NCBI GenBank assembly: GCA_003649145.1
Contig: QMQZ01000021.1
Location: 1 to 5,915 of the forward strand
Source of the DNA: Thermoproteota archaeon
GTDB taxonomy: Archaea; Thermoproteota; Methanomethylicia; Culexarchaeales; Culexmicrobiaceae
Reading direction: 5' to 3'
DNA: 5,915 nt
Made by a program: the position numbers and the translations under genes. Under the pieces are notes generated by a model. That model was not told where the DNA came from and did not search any database. It saw only the letters and a program-made list of their open reading frames with translations. Of this stretch, positions 4,923-5,915 are shown in pieces. The stretch's first letter is position 1. Every line of letters begins with the position of its first letter.

Positions 4923-5915
4923 ATGAAAGAAAGAGTACATGCAGTATTCAAAGAGGGATGCCCCAATTGTGGAGGGGAAATAGCAGATATAAGACTTAAG
5001 AATAAGTTGCCATGTAAGCTCTGCATCCCCATACCTGATGACAAGCTTATAGCTGAAATATCCGCTTTAAATGACGTTGAAAAATTCAAGTTCACTCTTC
5101 GCCTACTCAAGAAGTTTAAGACCTTGAAAAAATACGCGAGCCTAGCTAAGCTAGAAGAGGAAGTCGCAAGGGTTAATGAGCTATTTGAAAAAGCTACTGG
5201 AAGCAGGCTCTGGAGCGCTCAAAGAACGTGGTGTAAGAGAGCACTAAGTGGAAAAAACTTCGCAATAATAGCTCCTACAGGAATGGGCAAAACGGTTTTT
5301 GGAATAATTCTGTCGATCTACTTTGCATCGAAGAGGAAGAAGGCATACATAATCCTACCAACATCCCTACTTGCCTACCAAGTATGCTCTAAAGTGAAAG
5401 AATTCATCGAAAAACTCAATCTAGACATAAAAGTTGTGGAGTACCACTCAATTCTAACTAGAAGTAAAGCTAAGCGTGCTCTCGAGGAGATAGCGGAGGG
5501 AGAGTACGACATACTCATAACAACCTCATACTTCCTTCCAAGGCACTTCGAGAAGATCTCTCACAGGAAATTCGACTTAATTTTCGTCGATGACGTAGAC
5601 TCATTCATGAGAACCTCAAAAAACGTCGACAAAGTCCTCATACTACTAGGATTAAAGCAGGAAATCATAGAACTCGGATTCCGAGCCATGGACCTCAGAA
5701 CGAGGCTTAAAAAGCTACTCAGAATGAGGAGAGTATACAATGAAGAGCTAAATCGAGTAAGAGAAGAGCTAGTTAAAGTGGAGAGCGAAATTGCAGAGTA
5801 CAAGCAAAAAAATAAAGTTGGGCTACTCGTAGTTTCAGGAGCCTCAATAAGGGCGAGGAGAACAAAGCGAGTAAGGCTTTTCAAAGAAATATTAGGATTC
5901 GAGCTTGGAGGTAGA
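4923..5915 (+). CDS. rgy: Reverse gyrase, N-terminal part (runs off the window)
   Basis: The first 331 codons of a reverse gyrase, which introduces positive supercoils into DNA using ATP. The family combines an N-terminal SF2 helicase-like module with a C-terminal type IA topoisomerase and is about 1,050-1,250 residues long, so roughly two thirds is beyond the window. Seen (numbering from ATG 4923): an N-terminal zinc finger with C13, C16, C31, C34 (CPNCGGE...PCKLC); the Q-motif-like WSAQRTW upstream of Walker A; Walker A APTGMGKT (117-124); Walker B-type DDVD (223-226); a charged helical segment (about 255-300) as usual for the family; then a motif III-like VVSGAS (303-308) followed by RVRLFKEILGFELG. 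The frame is open throughout, with no stop before the edge. An in-frame ATG at 4893 would add ten residues, but it lies inside the TATA box and directly follows a TAA, so 4923 is preferred. The gene is divergent from the radical SAM gene. The identification is firm, and marks the host as thermophilic or hyperthermophilic. Confidence 0.95.
   Translation, partial: MKERVHAVFKEGCPNCGGEIADIRLKNKLPCKLCIPIPDDKLIAEISALNDVEKFKFTLRLLKKFKTLKKYASLAKLEEEVARVNELFEKATGSRLWSAQRTWCKRALSGKNFAIIAPTGMGKTVFGIILSIYFASKRKKAYIILPTSLLAYQVCSKVKEFIEKLNLDIKVVEYHSILTRSKAKRALEEIAEGEYDILITTSYFLPRHFEKISHRKFDLIFVDDVDSFMRTSKNVDKVLILLGLKQEIIELGFRAMDLRTRLKKLLRMRRVYNEELNRVREELVKVESEIAEYKQKNKVGLLVVSGASIRARRTKRVRLFKEILGFELGGR

Noticed and set aside
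4856..5110. Minus-strand open frame across the reverse gyrase promoter and N-terminus
   Set aside because: It covers the coding region for the reverse gyrase zinc finger, and its product looks like a reverse-strand artefact.
5561..5884. Minus-strand Ser/Leu-rich open frame inside reverse gyrase
   Set aside because: Antisense to the Walker B and motif III region; the Ser/Leu composition is what the complement of Lys/Arg/Glu-rich codons produces.

Overview
The window reads as chromosomal DNA from a hyperthermophilic or thermophilic archaeon. The strongest clue is the N-terminal part of a reverse gyrase at the right edge, an enzyme essentially restricted to organisms living at high temperature. 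Supporting clues are a PDCD5-like archaeal DNA-binding protein, an S9 peptidase of archaeal type, arginine codons dominated by AGA/AGG, CTT-led TATA boxes close to start codons, and GGTG(A)-type ribosome binding sites. The DNA is moderately AT-rich by eye. I cannot fix the lineage; a member of the Thermoproteota/TACK group is a reasonable guess only.

Layout, left to right. (1) A minus-strand pair, probably one operon read right to left: an AroM-family protein (440-1147) followed after a 29-nt gap by a small PDCD5-like protein (42-410). (2) A divergent 137-nt spacer (1148-1284) and a plus-strand S9 family prolyl oligopeptidase/acylaminoacyl-peptidase (1285-3246) with complete Ser-Asp-His residues. 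(3) A 180-nt spacer with no convincing gene, then a 62-codon plus-strand zinc-ribbon protein (3427-3615). (4) A minus-strand radical SAM protein (3616-4821) with an unusual N-terminus carrying an eight-cysteine dicluster ferredoxin domain and then a [2Fe-2S] ferredoxin domain. It converges on the zinc-ribbon gene with no nucleotide between the two stop codons. (5) A compact divergent promoter region (4822-4922) and the reverse gyrase (4923 to the edge, incomplete).

The genes do not form one obvious pathway. The S9 peptidase is a cytoplasmic oligopeptide-degrading enzyme, reverse gyrase protects and supercoils DNA at high temperature, and the AroM and radical SAM proteins have unknown substrates. 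The part most likely to be under-described is the 2x[4Fe-4S] + [2Fe-2S] + radical SAM fusion. Next is the AroM protein, which has two cysteines placed as in Asp/Glu/hydantoin racemases. I see no mobile elements, CRISPR arrays, tRNA or rRNA genes.
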